From: Umezawaea endophytica
GTDB lineage: Bacteria; Actinomycetota; Actinomycetes; Mycobacteriales; Pseudonocardiaceae
Assembly (NCBI RefSeq): GCF_025061645.1
Contig: NZ_JANYMP010000027.1
Span: forward strand, 7,482 to 45,552
Direction: 5' to 3'
DNA: 38,071 nucleotides
Shown: one piece after another, positions 16,089 to 23,545 of the stretch
Numbering within the stretch: the stretch's first letter is position 1
Layout: each line of letters begins with the position of its first letter
Made by a program: the position numbers and the translations under genes
The notes under the pieces: generated by a model
What the model was told of the DNA's origin: nothing
Databases searched by the model: none
The model's input: only the letters and a program-made list of their open reading frames with translations

Positions 16089-16122
16089 GTTTCTCCTTCC
16101 ACCCCTTGCGAGATAGTCTAGG

Positions 16123-16136
16123 CTGGCATTGGCCAG
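16123..16136. promoter_or_regulatory. Palindrome CTGGC-ATTG-GCCAG, candidate TetR operator
   Basis: This perfect 5-bp inverted repeat sits in the middle of the 81-nt spacer between the TetR gene and the glycosyltransferase gene. Its placement suits dual control of both divergent promoters. Confidence 0.45.
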
Positions 16137-16169
16137 AACACCGTTACGCCTAATTCAGGAGAGCAGCCC

Positions 16170-17459
16170 GTGAGTCGTGTTGTCGTGGCCGCCAGTCCAC
16201 TGGCAGGCCACACGTTCCCGATGATCCAGATCGCCGGTGAGCTCGTCGCCGCCGGACATGACGTCACCTTCGTCGGCGGTGAGCGGTTCGCCGACCAGGT
16301 CGCGCGGGCCGGCGCCACCCTTCGGCCGCTGACCGGCAAGGCCGCCTACGACGACCGGCGGATGGCCGAGTCCTTCCCGGAGCGGTCCACGCTCTCCCCC
16401 GGCCCGGAGATGCTCACCTGGGACGTCTCGCACGTCTTCGGCGATGCCATCCCCGACCAGCACGCACTCATCCAGGAGTTGCTCGACGAAGACCCGGACA
16501 CGGTGTTCGTCGCCGAGCTGATGTTCCTCGGCGGCCTGCCCTCGCTCCACGGCGCAGGCATCCGGCCGCGGCGCTGGATCGGCGTCGGCATTTCGCCGCT
16601 CTACTACCCCAGTGACGACACCACACCGTTCGGCCCGGCACCGGTCGGGCCGGGTGTCGACCAGGTGGAGGCGAACCGCGCGATGAACGCCGGCCTCGCC
16701 GCCGCGCTGTCCGGTGCGGCCGAGTACTTGCAGCGCGTGGTCGACGGACTGGGCGCGACCGGGTTCACGATGCCGAACTACTTCGCCACGATGTACACCG
16801 AGCCGGACGACGTCCTGCAACTGACCGTGCCGGAGTTCGAGTTCCCCCGCTCCGACCTGCCGGAGAACCTGGTGCGGTTCGTCGGGCCGCTGCCGCCGGT
16901 CGCCCCTGCGGGCTGGACCGAACCCGCCTGGTGGCCCGAGCTGGACAGCGGCCGCCCGGTCGTCGTGGTGACGCAGGGCACGCTGGCCAACGACGACCTC
17001 TCCGAACTCGTCGAGCCGACCCTGGCCGCGTTCGACGGCGAAGACGTCCTGGTGGTGGCAGCTCTGGGTCGCCCGGCTGCCGCACTGACCGGTCCCGTGC
17101 CGTCGAACGCTGTCATCGAGGAGTTCGTGCCGTTCGACCGACTGCTCCCCCACGCGGACGTGTTCGTCACCAACGGCGGCTACGGCGCCACGCAGCAGGC
17201 GATCGCCGCGGGCGTCCCGGTCGTGGTGGCAGGGCAAACCGAGGACAAACCAGCGATCGCCGCACGCGTCGGACTGCTCGGCCTCGGCATCGACCTGCAC
17301 ACCCAGCGTCCAACGCCCGAGGAAGTGGCAGGCGCCGTCCAGCAGATCCTGACCACACCGTCCTATCGGGACAGGGCGGTCGAGCTGTCGCTGGCGTACG
17401 AGAAGGTCGATGGTCCGCAGCAGATCGTGGACGTCGTCGCGGAAGCGTTCCGGAAGTGA
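16170..17459 (+). CDS. Macrolide-type GT1 glycosyltransferase
   Basis: This 429-residue protein is a GT-B fold glycosyltransferase of family GT1 (MGT/CalG/OleD-like), which transfers a sugar from a nucleotide sugar to a small hydrophobic acceptor. The N-terminal domain starts VVVAASPLAGHTFPMIQIAGEL with the catalytic-type His. The C-terminal donor-binding motif is VFVTNGGYGATQQAIAAGVP VVV; this has NGG where the family usually has a His-containing HGG/HGGAG loop. The GTG at 16170 has CAGGAGA upstream. It is divergent from the TetR regulator. Such pairs either inactivate a toxic macrolide/flavonoid or decorate a natural product; the terpenoid product is a conceivable but unproven acceptor. Confidence 0.88.
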   Translation: MSRVVVAASPLAGHTFPMIQIAGELVAAGHDVTFVGGERFADQVARAGATLRPLTGKAAYDDRRMAESFPERSTLSPGPEMLTWDVSHVFGDAIPDQHALIQELLDEDPDTVFVAELMFLGGLPSLHGAGIRPRRWIGVGISPLYYPSDDTTPFGPAPVGPGVDQVEANRAMNAGLAAALSGAAEYLQRVVDGLGATGFTMPNYFATMYTEPDDVLQLTVPEFEFPRSDLPENLVRFVGPLPPVAPAGWTEPAWWPELDSGRPVVVVTQGTLANDDLSELVEPTLAAFDGEDVLVVAALGRPAAALTGPVPSNAVIEEFVPFDRLLPHADVFVTNGGYGATQQAIAAGVPVVVAGQTEDKPAIAARVGLLGLGIDLHTQRPTPEEVAGAVQQILTTPSYRDRAVELSLAYEKVDGPQQIVDVVAEAFRK

Positions 17460-17465
17460 GACGTC

Positions 17466-17495
17466 GGCGGGCGAGGCCGCACAGTCTCGTCCGCC
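17466..17495. terminator. Hairpin between glycosyltransferase and AraC gene
   Basis: A 10-bp stem with one G-T pair (GGCGGGCGAG with CTCGTCCGCC) and a 10-nt loop lies just after the glycosyltransferase stop, between convergent genes. No U tract follows. Confidence 0.5.
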
Positions 17496-17530
17496 ACACG
17501 ACCACATGCCGGACGAGTTCCGAAGTCGAG

Positions 17531-18421
17531 TCAGTGCTCAGCCGGTTCGGTCGAGCGGGCGTAGTCCGTGGGCGTCCGGCCGAAGCGCTTCTTGAACTCC
17601 CTGGTGAAGTGACTGCTGTCGGCAAACTGCCAGTGGGCAGCCACTTCCGAGACGCGTGAATGCCCGGACAGGGTGGACAGCGCGCGTCGCGCCTCGTCCA
17701 GCCGCCGGTGCCGGACGTAGGTGTTCACCGACTCCCCGGTCGCGGCGAACGCACGTTGCAGGGTCCGCACGGAGATCTTGAGTTCACGCGCCAGCATCGC
17801 CGGGGACAGTTCGGGGTCGGCGAGGCGACTGTTCGCGATGCCCTTCGCGGCTTGGGCGAGCGCCGGGCCCAGCAGGGGTTCTGAATCGTCGACCCTGCCC
17901 AGGACCACCGCGATGGCCAGTTCGACCAGGGTGCCGCGGGCGGCGTGCACACCGACCGGGTGCAGGTCGGCCATGGTCGCCTGGACCATGTTCGCGTGGG
18001 CGAGCAGCAAGCGCATCTCTGCCGTGTTCGTCGCACCTGCGATGCCCCGCTTCCGGAATAGAGGCGTGAACGTCTCGGACGGCAACCCCAGGACTTTCGC
18101 CGTGGTGTGCGGTGCCGTCTCGGCGAGGGCCAGGTGGCGGAAGTGGCGCAGGATGAACCTGCCGACCGACACGGTGCTCTTGTCACGGTCGTGCGGTCCG
18201 CTCACGGTCCACGATCCGCGCTGCACCGCCAGCATGTGCACGTGGTGTTCGGGGCAGTGTGTCAGGGCCGTGGTCCGGACAGCGGACCGGCTGTGGACAT
18301 CGATGATCGCCACGTCCTGGATGGTGGCGACGCGGAAGCCCTCGGCGAACCCCGTCTGCCAAGCGCGTTGGAGATCCTCGACACGCTGAGGTGGGACGAT
18401 ATCCGCTCCAGTGTCGTTCAT
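17531..18421 (-). CDS. AraC family transcriptional regulator (AraC/XylS-NimR type)
   Basis: This 296-residue protein has an N-terminal sensing domain of the AraC-binding-like kind and a C-terminal double helix-turn-helix (LSPAMLARELKISVRTLQRA and then SRVSEVAAHWQFADSSHFTREFKKRFGRTPTDYAR). The N-terminal half, with RAVRTTALTHCPEHHVHMLAV and a central helical region, resembles regulators in which activity depends on a small molecule. The ATG at 18421 has GAGGTGA about 11 nt upstream; the frame runs to 18745 but that sequence is not family-like. It is divergent from the WXG-type gene at 18767, across 345 nt, and may control it. Confidence 0.9.
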   Translation of the reverse strand: MNDTGADIVPPQRVEDLQRAWQTGFAEGFRVATIQDVAIIDVHSRSAVRTTALTHCPEHHVHMLAVQRGSWTVSGPHDRDKSTVSVGRFILRHFRHLALAETAPHTTAKVLGLPSETFTPLFRKRGIAGATNTAEMRLLLAHANMVQATMADLHPVGVHAARGTLVELAIAVVLGRVDDSEPLLGPALAQAAKGIANSRLADPELSPAMLARELKISVRTLQRAFAATGESVNTYVRHRRLDEARRALSTLSGHSRVSEVAAHWQFADSSHFTREFKKRFGRTPTDYARSTEPAEH

Positions 18422-18766
18422 GACTGGCGAGTCACCTCGGATGTTTACTCGACTGCTGACGTGTGACGCACATGTTCCACACGAATGGCGCATTTGTTCA
18501 AGTGCGCCGCGGGTCAAACGTTCTAATGTATGAAGCCGGGCAGATCCACGTGGTTGTCGAGCAGACCCATGCGGAGTCGCAAGTGACATGACCAGGGGTT
18601 TCGATGGTCTACCACCGTCATCCGCGATGCAGGTACAAGTGTTCCAATTGTGCACATCTCCCGAGGGCGGCTTTCCACGCTTGCCCATCGGACCTGGTGT
18701 CGACGCTGCGCGATCACAGTTCCCGCAAAGGCAACAATTCGCCACAACTTCAGGAAGGTCGGTCCC
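18422..18766. promoter_or_regulatory. Intergenic region between AraC gene and ESX-like unit, with inverted repeat
   Basis: No gene is supported in these 345 nt. A 20-nt inverted repeat (GCGCATTT-GTTC-AAGTGCGC, one mismatched pair) is at 18488-18507. A TAATGT sequence at 18524-18529 could be a -10 element for the plus-strand genes, but no -35 at proper distance is clear. Confidence 0.35.
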
Positions 18767-19624
18767 GTGGTCGATTCACCACCTGGCATGGAAATCACCG
18801 AGCAGAACAAGTTCAAAGGCTCGTTGTTCATCGAGTCGACCGCCGGGTTGATCGCCTCGATCGGCAAGGACGCCGAGAGCGAGACCGAGAAAGCCCTGGA
18901 CATCACCTTCTCCGCGATCGGCGCCGCCTCGTCGGCGGCGATGCTGGCGGTCGATCCGTTCGGCACGATGCTGGGCGCGGGGATCGGGTGGTTGATCGAG
19001 CACGTCAGCTTCCTCAAGGAACCACTCGACCAGTTGATGGGCGACCCGGAGGAGATCCAGGCCAACGTCGACGCCACCAAAGCCGCGGCGGTGAACCTGC
19101 GGTCGATCGCGGACACCCACCGCGCGGGACTGGCACAGCCCGGTGGGTGGACCGGGATGTCGGCCGAGGCGTTCACCGAGAACATGGACACCCTCGGTCA
19201 GGAGTTGGACGCGTTGGCCGACGCGGTGGAGAAGAAGGCCAAGATCGTCGCGATCTGCGGGGTGCTGGTCTCGGTGCTGCGTGACATCGTCCGCGACCTG
19301 ATCTCCCAGTTGCTCGGCTCGCTGCTGGCCGGTGCGCTCGCGGCAGCGGCGGCAGCGGTGTTCACCTTCGGTGCCTCGATCGTCGGCTTCGTCGGGTTCG
19401 CGGTGGGCAAGGCCGTGGCGCTGGGCGTGAACATCGCCTCCCGGATCGCCAAGCTGGTCTCCGCGTTGACCCGGCAGATGGGGCGGATCAAGAACCTCGA
19501 CGAGATCACCGAGCAGGTCGGCAAGGGCTGGAAGCGGTTCGAGAACGTCGCCGACGTGGCCGAGGTGTCCTACGAGGCGTGGAAGGCCCAGGACAAGGTC
19601 GGCGACGCCGTCGCCAAGGCCTGA
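18767..19624 (+). CDS. WXG100-type (ESX-like) protein with hydrophobic C-terminal region
   Basis: This 285-residue protein has a helical segment with a central WTG (W128-G130) in the GGWTGMSAEAFTENMD context. This matches the helix-WXG-helix of ESX/type VII substrates, with preceding helix at about 94-122. A long hydrophobic, Ala/Gly-rich stretch at about 160-222 probably spans or inserts in membrane. A charged C-terminal tail follows. The GTG at 18767 has AGGAAGG upstream. It starts a three-gene run (then 19655 and 21409) on the plus strand. No YxxxD/E signal is seen in it. It may be a chaperone/partner or a co-secreted protein of the kinase-like effector; no ESX core gene (EccC etc.) is in the window. 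Confidence 0.75.
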   Translation: MVDSPPGMEITEQNKFKGSLFIESTAGLIASIGKDAESETEKALDITFSAIGAASSAAMLAVDPFGTMLGAGIGWLIEHVSFLKEPLDQLMGDPEEIQANVDATKAAAVNLRSIADTHRAGLAQPGGWTGMSAEAFTENMDTLGQELDALADAVEKKAKIVAICGVLVSVLRDIVRDLISQLLGSLLAGALAAAAAAVFTFGASIVGFVGFAVGKAVALGVNIASRIAKLVSALTRQMGRIKNLDEITEQVGKGWKRFENVADVAEVSYEAWKAQDKVGDAVAKA

Positions 19625-19654
19625 CCCCACACCACCGAACCCGGAGACCTCCTC

Positions 19655-21412
19655 GTGGCCAAGGTCAACCCCAGCACGAACCCCAACCCCAACGGCAACC
19701 CCGGCAACCCGCCCCCACCGTCGGCACCACCCGCGCCACCGGGCGCACCCACCGGTGGATCCGGGTTCCACACCAGCGAATCGTCCATCCAGGCACTGCA
19801 AACCCAGGCCGCCGACCTCCAAACCCGCTACACCGAGCAAGCCAACGTCCTGGCCGGACTCCGACTGGCCCCCAACGCCCTGGGCCCCATCGGGATGTTC
19901 GCCGTCCCGGGCCTCAACGACTCCAACACCAACTCCGTGGACCGCGCCAACGACGCCGCCCACACCTTCTCCAGCGTCCACGACGGACTCGGCGCCACCG
20001 GCAAGGTCTACGCGCAGACCGACCAGCTCATCAGCGACGAGTTCGACAAGATCGTCCCGGACTCCGGCGCGAAGAACCCTACTGGCGCTCCCGCCAGCGC
20101 CCCGCCACCACCGCAGCCCCAGCACGGTCCGCCGGTCAGCACGGTCGCACCGGTTCCCGGCACCACAGACCCCGCACCCGCCGTGAGCCCGACGGCTCCC
20201 GGCCCGCAGGTGAGCACGGTCCAGCCGCCACCCGGCGCCCCTGGCACAACCGCCCCCGCGAGCGCACCCACCCCGCAAGGCGGACCACAGGTCAACCAGG
20301 TGGCCCCACCTCCCGGCGCGGACACCACTGCTCCCGCCGCCGCAAGCCCACCGGCAGCTCCAGCGGCCCCGGCGTACACACCGCCTCCCGGCGCGGGCAA
20401 CCTCCCGGCGTCGTCGGCACCGACCTCGCAGGGCGGACCGCAGGTGAACCAGGCACCCTCGCCGGGGGGCACGAACCCTGCCTCGTCGCCCACGGGTAGC
20501 GCGCGGGCGGGCGGGTGGCCGCCTGGCGGGAACGACCACATAACCGGCAGTCGGCCGATCAGCGAGGGTGTGAACGCCACACACCTGGTGTCGTTCGACG
20601 ACGGCACCTCAGGCGTTTACAAGCCGGTGGTCGGCGAAAACCATTCGATGCGCCAGGGCATTCCCGGCAATCTGGCCGGCCGCGAGGTCGCCGCGTATGA
20701 GGTCGACCAACTGCTCGGCCTCGACGTGGTGCCACACACCACCATGATTGACGGCCCGGATGGGGAAGGATCGGTCCAGCGGTTCGTCCCCTCCACCGAA
20801 GGCAAGTACTACACCACGGAGTACTCGGACTCGGACCGTGAGAAGATGGCTGTTCTCGACTACGTCATCGGCAACTCCGATCGTCATCCGCACAATTACC
20901 GGACGAACGAAGACGGTGGTGTCGTCGCCATCGACCACGGCTACTCCTTCCCTGAATCGCCCGACCCGCGCATGGGAATTCGCTCTGAATTCGCTTACGC
21001 GGCCGCCATTGGCCAGATTTCACTCAGCCCAGAATTACTGGCCAAGATCAACGCGGTGGATCCTGCGGACTTGCGTGCCACGCTGGAAGCCAACGGAATA
21101 TCAGAACCGGCCATCACCGGGACACTGGCCCGACTCGACGAGATCAAGGAGAATGGCGCGATAACCGGCCAACAATGGCCCGGAAGATTTGTCAGCCACG
21201 ACAGGATCGGCCCCTATCACAACCCGATCTTCGGACCGTATTCAGATCATGCATGGCGTTCCCAGTCACTTCCCACTCGGTCCAGCTTCGGATACAGTTT
21301 CGATACTCCGGTTTCCCATCCTCCTCTCGGACCTGCCGATCGATTGCCGTCCCTGGAAGTGCTTCGCCGTGCGGATCAGAACGAGAACATCATCGGAAGG
21401 AGCGGTCAGTGA
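19655..21412 (+). CDS. ESX-like secreted protein with Pro-rich linker and PI3/PI4-kinase-like domain
   Basis: This 585-residue protein reads as a modular exported effector. Residues 1-36 are Asn/Pro-rich. Residues 37-135 form a helical EspC/WXG-like domain without the WXG but ending in Y119-A-Q-T-D123, which fits the type VII signal YxxxD/E. Residues 142-291 are a Pro/Ala/Gly linker with four degenerate GPQV-type repeats. Residues about 306-500 match a phosphatidylinositol-kinase-like fold: K323 in GVYKP, E344 in REVAAYEV, the catalytic loop NSDRHPHN with D409 and N414, and the metal-binding IDHG with D427. A Tyr/Ser/Arg-rich tail ends it. The GTG at 19655 has CGGAG upstream. It is coupled to the small gene at 21409. 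Whether the kinase acts on lipid, protein or something else is unknown. Confidence 0.8.
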   Translation: MAKVNPSTNPNPNGNPGNPPPPSAPPAPPGAPTGGSGFHTSESSIQALQTQAADLQTRYTEQANVLAGLRLAPNALGPIGMFAVPGLNDSNTNSVDRANDAAHTFSSVHDGLGATGKVYAQTDQLISDEFDKIVPDSGAKNPTGAPASAPPPPQPQHGPPVSTVAPVPGTTDPAPAVSPTAPGPQVSTVQPPPGAPGTTAPASAPTPQGGPQVNQVAPPPGADTTAPAAASPPAAPAAPAYTPPPGAGNLPASSAPTSQGGPQVNQAPSPGGTNPASSPTGSARAGGWPPGGNDHITGSRPISEGVNATHLVSFDDGTSGVYKPVVGENHSMRQGIPGNLAGREVAAYEVDQLLGLDVVPHTTMIDGPDGEGSVQRFVPSTEGKYYTTEYSDSDREKMAVLDYVIGNSDRHPHNYRTNEDGGVVAIDHGYSFPESPDPRMGIRSEFAYAAAIGQISLSPELLAKINAVDPADLRATLEANGISEPAITGTLARLDEIKENGAITGQQWPGRFVSHDRIGPYHNPIFGPYSDHAWRSQSLPTRSSFGYSFDTPVSHPPLGPADRLPSLEVLRRADQNENIIGRSGQ

Positions 21413-21720
21413 ATGACGACAGCCAACCGAGTGGCAAGGCGCCGACCTTCGTCACCCTCTACTCCTGGGGTACCGGCAGTCCGGTGCGCGTCGCCGAGTT
21501 CCGGCTCACCCAGAGCGGAACCGTCGAACTCGCCATCGTCGAGCCCACCGAGGCGACCGTCGCGCGCAACTACTTCGACCACGGTGTCGACGTCGACGAC
21601 GACCGGCGCACGGTCCTGCCCAACGAGGAACCCGAGATGTTCATGCGTGGTCTGCTGACTCCACGCCGGTCCAGCTACTACAGCTTCGCCGACGAAAGCG
21701 GCGCCGACAACCCGGAGTAA
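21409..21720 (+). CDS. Small acidic protein coupled to the kinase-like effector
   Basis: This 103-residue protein starts at the GTG that overlaps the effector's TGA (GTGA), with AAGGAG about 7 nt upstream. An ATG at 21413 lies in another frame and gives a shadow ORF. It reads as a compact beta-rich domain (TFVTLYSWGTGSPVRVAEFR, SGTVELAIVEP), then an acidic DVDDDRR stretch and RSSYYSFADESG tail. I do not recognise the family. Translational coupling to a toxin-like effector suggests a cognate immunity or regulatory partner, but a role as cofactor or kinase substrate (note the Ser/Tyr-rich tail) is equally open. Confidence 0.75.
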   Translation: MNDDSQPSGKAPTFVTLYSWGTGSPVRVAEFRLTQSGTVELAIVEPTEATVARNYFDHGVDVDDDRRTVLPNEEPEMFMRGLLTPRRSSYYSFADESGADNPE

Positions 21721-21921
21721 TCGCGGTGACGTCGGACGATCGTCGCGTGCAATCAGTTGTTGTCGTGGACCTTGTCCGAACTCGACAAGGGCGGCTCCCC
21801 GTCCCACCGCCAGCCCCACGAAGGTGGACGCCGTGCCGGCAGCCGAGGTTGGGGTAGTGATCTCCGGGTACCTTCCGGTGGTAGCGGTTCCCGACCACCG
21901 GGGCGGAAAGAAGGTGCGGCG

Positions 21922-22677
21922 GTGCCGCAATGGCTGGAAGCGGGTCTGTGGGGTCTGGTCGGTGGGGGTGCGCTCGTGCTCGGCGCCGCCGTCGCCTGGC
22001 GGGTCCCGGTGTCCCGCGGTGTCGTCGCCGGGATCATGGCGTTCGGCGCGGGTGTGCTCATCTCGGCGTTGGCGTTCGACCTGGTCGACGAAGCCGAGAA
22101 ATCGGGCGGGCTCCTGCCGACGGTGCTGGGGTTCCTCGGCGGAGCCGGGATGTACGTGCTGGCGAACGTCGTGCTGGCCCGCAGGGGAGCTCGGCACCGC
22201 AAGCGGTCGGGCGACCAGCAGTCGGCCGAGGCCCAGACGCAGGGCAGCGGTGCCGCCATCGCGGTCGGCGCGCTGCTCGACGGCGTCCCGGAGTCCGTCG
22301 TGCTGGGCCTGTCCCTGCTCGGCGGCGGAGGTGTCGGCATGGGAGTCCTGGTCGCGGTGTTCATCTCGAACGTCCCAGAAGGACTGTCCAGCGCGGCAGG
22401 CATGAAGCGCGCGGGTCGCGGCGCCCGCTACGTGTTCGGTGTCTGGGGTGGTATCGCCCTCGCCAGCGGGCTGGCCGCCCTCCTCGGCAACCTGCTGCTG
22501 CGCGACGCCTCACCGGAGACCATCGCGGTCATCACGGCCGTCGCGGCGGGCGCGATCCTCACCATGATCGCCGACACCATGATCCCCGAAGCGTTCGAGC
22601 GCAGCGGCGTCTACACCGGCCTCATCGCCACGGTCGGCTTCCTCACCGCGTTCACCGTCGAGCGCCTGGGCGGCTGA
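21922..22677 (+). CDS. ZIP family divalent metal transporter
   Basis: This 251-residue membrane protein has about eight hydrophobic helices. The ZIP signature appears in GALLDGVPESVVLGLSL and in VFISNVPEGLSSAAGM; the usual HN-P-E-G motifs appear as D-x-x-PES and N-V-PEG. The loop between helices 3 and 4 (RRGARHRKRSGDQQ) is basic and short in His. Substrate is probably Zn2+ or another divalent ion. The GTG at 21922 is preceded by GAAGG; the frame extends upstream to 21757 without family sequence. It follows the ESX-like unit by 200 nt and is probably independent. Confidence 0.87.
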   Translation: MPQWLEAGLWGLVGGGALVLGAAVAWRVPVSRGVVAGIMAFGAGVLISALAFDLVDEAEKSGGLLPTVLGFLGGAGMYVLANVVLARRGARHRKRSGDQQSAEAQTQGSGAAIAVGALLDGVPESVVLGLSLLGGGGVGMGVLVAVFISNVPEGLSSAAGMKRAGRGARYVFGVWGGIALASGLAALLGNLLLRDASPETIAVITAVAAGAILTMIADTMIPEAFERSGVYTGLIATVGFLTAFTVERLGG

Positions 22678-22968
22678 CCGGGTCACGTCGCCGCGATGAT
22701 CAGGAGCACGCCGTCCAGCAGGGCGATCGAAATCGTGATCCGAAACGCCGTCGGACTGCCCGGCGTTCACAACGGCCGCAGCCGCGGCAGCGATCGCGCC
22801 GAGGACTCCCCCGCCCGCGCCGACGATTGGTGAAGCCGGACCGGGATCGGATGCTGCTTGATGAACATCCGGCCGGTCCGGCTCGGGCCGTCGAGCAACC
22901 AGTGGCCCTACCGTGTAGACGCGCGCGCTCACGGTAGCGGGCGGTTACCCCATCTTTAACCGACCTAA

Positions 22969-23202
22969 TCAGCCGTTCTCGGTCGTGACACGCGCAGGGG
23001 CGAAGCTCGCGCGCCCGAGGCACGAACTGCCGTGATGGCCTGGTGCAAGCCGGAATGGATGGTCAGCAACGGCCAGGAACGTCACCTCGTTCAAATCCAG
23101 CACCAGCGCCGATGTAGCGGCATTGAGGCAGGTCGACAAAGCGTCTCGTACCGTCTCGCTGGTGGTCATGTCGACCTCGCCCGTGACCACCAGAACCGGC
23201 AC
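22969..23202 (-). pseudogene. Truncated STAS-domain (anti-sigma factor antagonist-like) gene
   Basis: The reading frame opens MPVLVVTGEVDMTTSETVRD and continues ALVLDLNEVTFL, the N-terminal half of a STAS domain of the SpoIIAA type (GELD...VVLDLS.VTFLDSSG). The phosphorylatable Ser region and the C-terminal half are replaced by unrelated sequence after LAVADHP. It was probably a general-stress or sigma-factor antagonist. Confidence 0.55.
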
Positions 23203-23250
23203 GCCGTGGCATGGGCTGCCTGCTCAACCCGACGGTCACACCGACCGGGT

Positions 23251-23420
23251 GTGAACCTGGTCTTGAGCGTCCCGTTCATACCGCCCGCACAGCGGCCGGT
23301 CGAACTCTCCGGACTGTGCATCGCCGTCTGCTACGGGCCTGCCGAGCTGGAGCACCTCGCTGGCGGCGACTGGTACAACGTATTTGCATTGCCTGATAGG
23401 CAGTCAAAAGATCAATCACT
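23251..23420 (+). pseudogene. Fragment of a SpoIIE/RsbU-type PP2C phosphatase gene
   Basis: The plus-strand frame reads LVLSVPFIPPAQRPVELSGL and AGGDWYNVFALPDRQ. This matches the entry to the PP2C domain of SpoIIE/RsbU proteins (…LLPP.LP…A.RY.PA…VGGDWYDVF.LPDG). The metal-binding core is not present, and the frame ends soon after. The pairing with a STAS remnant hints that a partner-switch signalling module once stood here. Confidence 0.5.
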
Positions 23421-23545
23421 TCAGGAACTCAGGCTCGACCTTCGGAGGCCAGGTAGAGACGGTCAACATGCCCATTGAATACGCCTTGGATACCAACTGG
23501 ACGCAGCACCCTGCCTACCACCGGACCCTCGCGTGTCCGGGCCGG

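Larger units (their letters stand above)
22678..23545. other. Degraded intergenic region with remnants of signalling genes
   Basis: No intact gene is supported in this 868-nt gap. It holds a truncated STAS domain on the minus strand and a SpoIIE-phosphatase fragment on the plus strand. The part at 22690-22960 has short hydrophobic stretches in several minus frames (e.g. SIALLDGVLLIIAAT before a stop), but no reading frame I can assign. Confidence 0.5.

Noticed and set aside
16155-17507. 450-residue minus-strand open frame opposite the glycosyltransferase
   Set aside because: It is antisense to a well-supported GT1 gene and has shadow-frame composition.
18776-20584. 602-residue minus-strand open frame over the WXG and effector genes
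   Set aside because: Low-complexity Arg/Gly/Val-rich translation with no motif, opposite two genes with clear domains and starts.
19655-21412. HipA-like toxin kinase as identity of the effector's C-terminal domain
   Set aside because: The motifs (GVYKP, NSDRHPHN, IDHG) fit the PI3/PI4-kinase-like group better, and the N-terminal ESX-like domain and Pro-rich linker are foreign to HipA.
21413-21658. ATG-started 81-codon frame after the effector stop
   Set aside because: The frame reads as Arg/Ser/Thr-rich shadow sequence. The GTG at 21409 in a different frame, overlapping the stop, gives the sensible protein.
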